NCBI RefSeq assembly: GCF_907164915.1
Contig: NC_061866.1
Coordinates: forward strand, 53,565,113-53,629,112
Origin: Impatiens glandulifera
Taxonomy: Eukaryota; Streptophyta; Magnoliopsida; Ericales; Balsaminaceae
DNA: 64,000 bases
Direction of reading: 5' to 3'
The position numbers and the translations under genes are program-made. Shown one piece after another: positions 63,705 to 64,000 of this stretch. The notes beneath the pieces are model-generated. The model searched no databases, had not been told where the DNA came from, and saw only the letters and a list, made by a program, of their open reading frames with translations. Position 1 is the first letter of the stretch, and every line of letters begins with the position of its first letter.

Positions 63705-64000
63705 CTTCCGTGTCACTGCCGGTAAGATGCTGGGATTTCTAATTACTTAGAGATGATAGGGATATTTATTTGAATAATGGTGCCAATAAAGGATTGGGAA
63801 AAAAGGGATAAAGTTGAAATATATATATATATATTTTCAAGCATGCCCTTGATTTTAGGGCGTATTTCCAATTTAACCCTTGAAGTTAAGAGGGGCCGTT
63901 TTTCAGATGAAGAGAAAAAAATCAATTCTTAAAGGGGACCGATCCATTAAGGGAGGGCAGTTTTCAGAGCAGTTTTGAGTTTACTAGTGGAAGTAGATCG

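Larger units (their letters stand above)
55001..63999. repeat. Tandem array of about 1.29-kb RT/LTR chimeric units
   Basis: Unit starts, taken at ccttcaaagg: 55001, 56291, 57609, 58903 and 63157. Spacings are 1290, 1318, 1294 and 4254 (1288 after removing the 2961-bp insert and its 5-bp duplication); the last unit runs off the window. Each unit has, in order: about 100 bp of RT ending LGFLIT; the same abrupt junction to LTR-type DNA (gatttatttgaat...atggtgcca); the block with tttgctaatcaggtaacatc and gcatcggttatgaataccga; a 400-bp segment with GATCTTGCGATTTGGGGG; then the next RT piece via agaagttcc. The unit is therefore a fixed rearrangement that was amplified. Conserved short frames on both strands of the 400-bp segment (plus: MKMKNTTEIRRIGRSGDALL; minus: KLGEWEYNEISPVS) match no family I know. 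Confidence 0.88.

Overview
The window is nuclear DNA from a flowering plant, most likely a eudicot. It is very AT-rich, with many long (TA)n runs. Its genes have plant intron and exon structures and belong to plant families: HD-ZIP IV, SOB FIVE-LIKE, plastid glucose-6-phosphate translocator and class III peroxidase. Transposable elements and broken gene copies fill much of the rest. There is no sign of bacterial or organellar organisation. The species cannot be named from the sequence.

Layout. 1.5-2.1 kb: a small two-exon SOFL-like gene on the minus strand. 5.2-11.65 kb: a roughly 3.1-kb tandem segmental duplication. Each copy encloses a long palindrome carrying captured host-gene fragments (HSP70-17/Hsp110-type and a Myb/telomere-binding-type gene). 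11.8-17.7 kb: a run of decayed gene fragments, all on the minus strand (prolyl-tRNA synthetase, lysyl-tRNA synthetase, HMGB, EF-1alpha), ending at LTR-like sequence. 18.5-20.1 kb: a peroxidase 3' fragment and a SOFL pseudogene that is the paralogue of the first gene. The SOFL copies and the 5' end of an HD-ZIP IV gene form a large dispersed duplication (about 1.3-5.6 kb versus 19.1-26.6 kb). 25.1-30.7 kb: an intact HD-ZIP IV gene with a probable enhancing first intron. 32.0-33.4 kb: an intact plastid glucose-6-phosphate/phosphate translocator. 40.5-41.8 kb: an intact class III peroxidase. 42.4-43.2 kb: a probable polycistronic C/D snoRNA locus with site II, telo-box and TATA promoter elements. 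45.5-46.9 kb: an internally deleted MULE with TIRs of about 560 bp. 47.5-50.3 kb: exon-like pieces of an unrecognised gene, interrupted by a foldback element. 50.3 kb to the end: Ty3/gypsy-type material, namely an LTR fragment, a broken reverse transcriptase split by a Pack-MULE carrying ABCG transporter exons, and a tandem array of about 1.29-kb RT/LTR chimeric units. A 2.96-kb solo-LTR-like element and a 488-bp MULE-type MITE later inserted into that array.

The intact genes are ordinary single genes with separate roles: epidermal or embryonic transcription control, plastid sugar-phosphate import, cell-wall or secreted oxidation, and cytokinin-related signalling. Nothing suggests an operon-like or cluster relationship. 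What stands out is the record of gene capture and duplication. At least seven host-gene families appear as fragments, several inside mobile or palindromic structures with readable target-site duplications. Because tandem and dispersed paralogues supply empty sites, several insertions can be dated relative to one another from this window alone.
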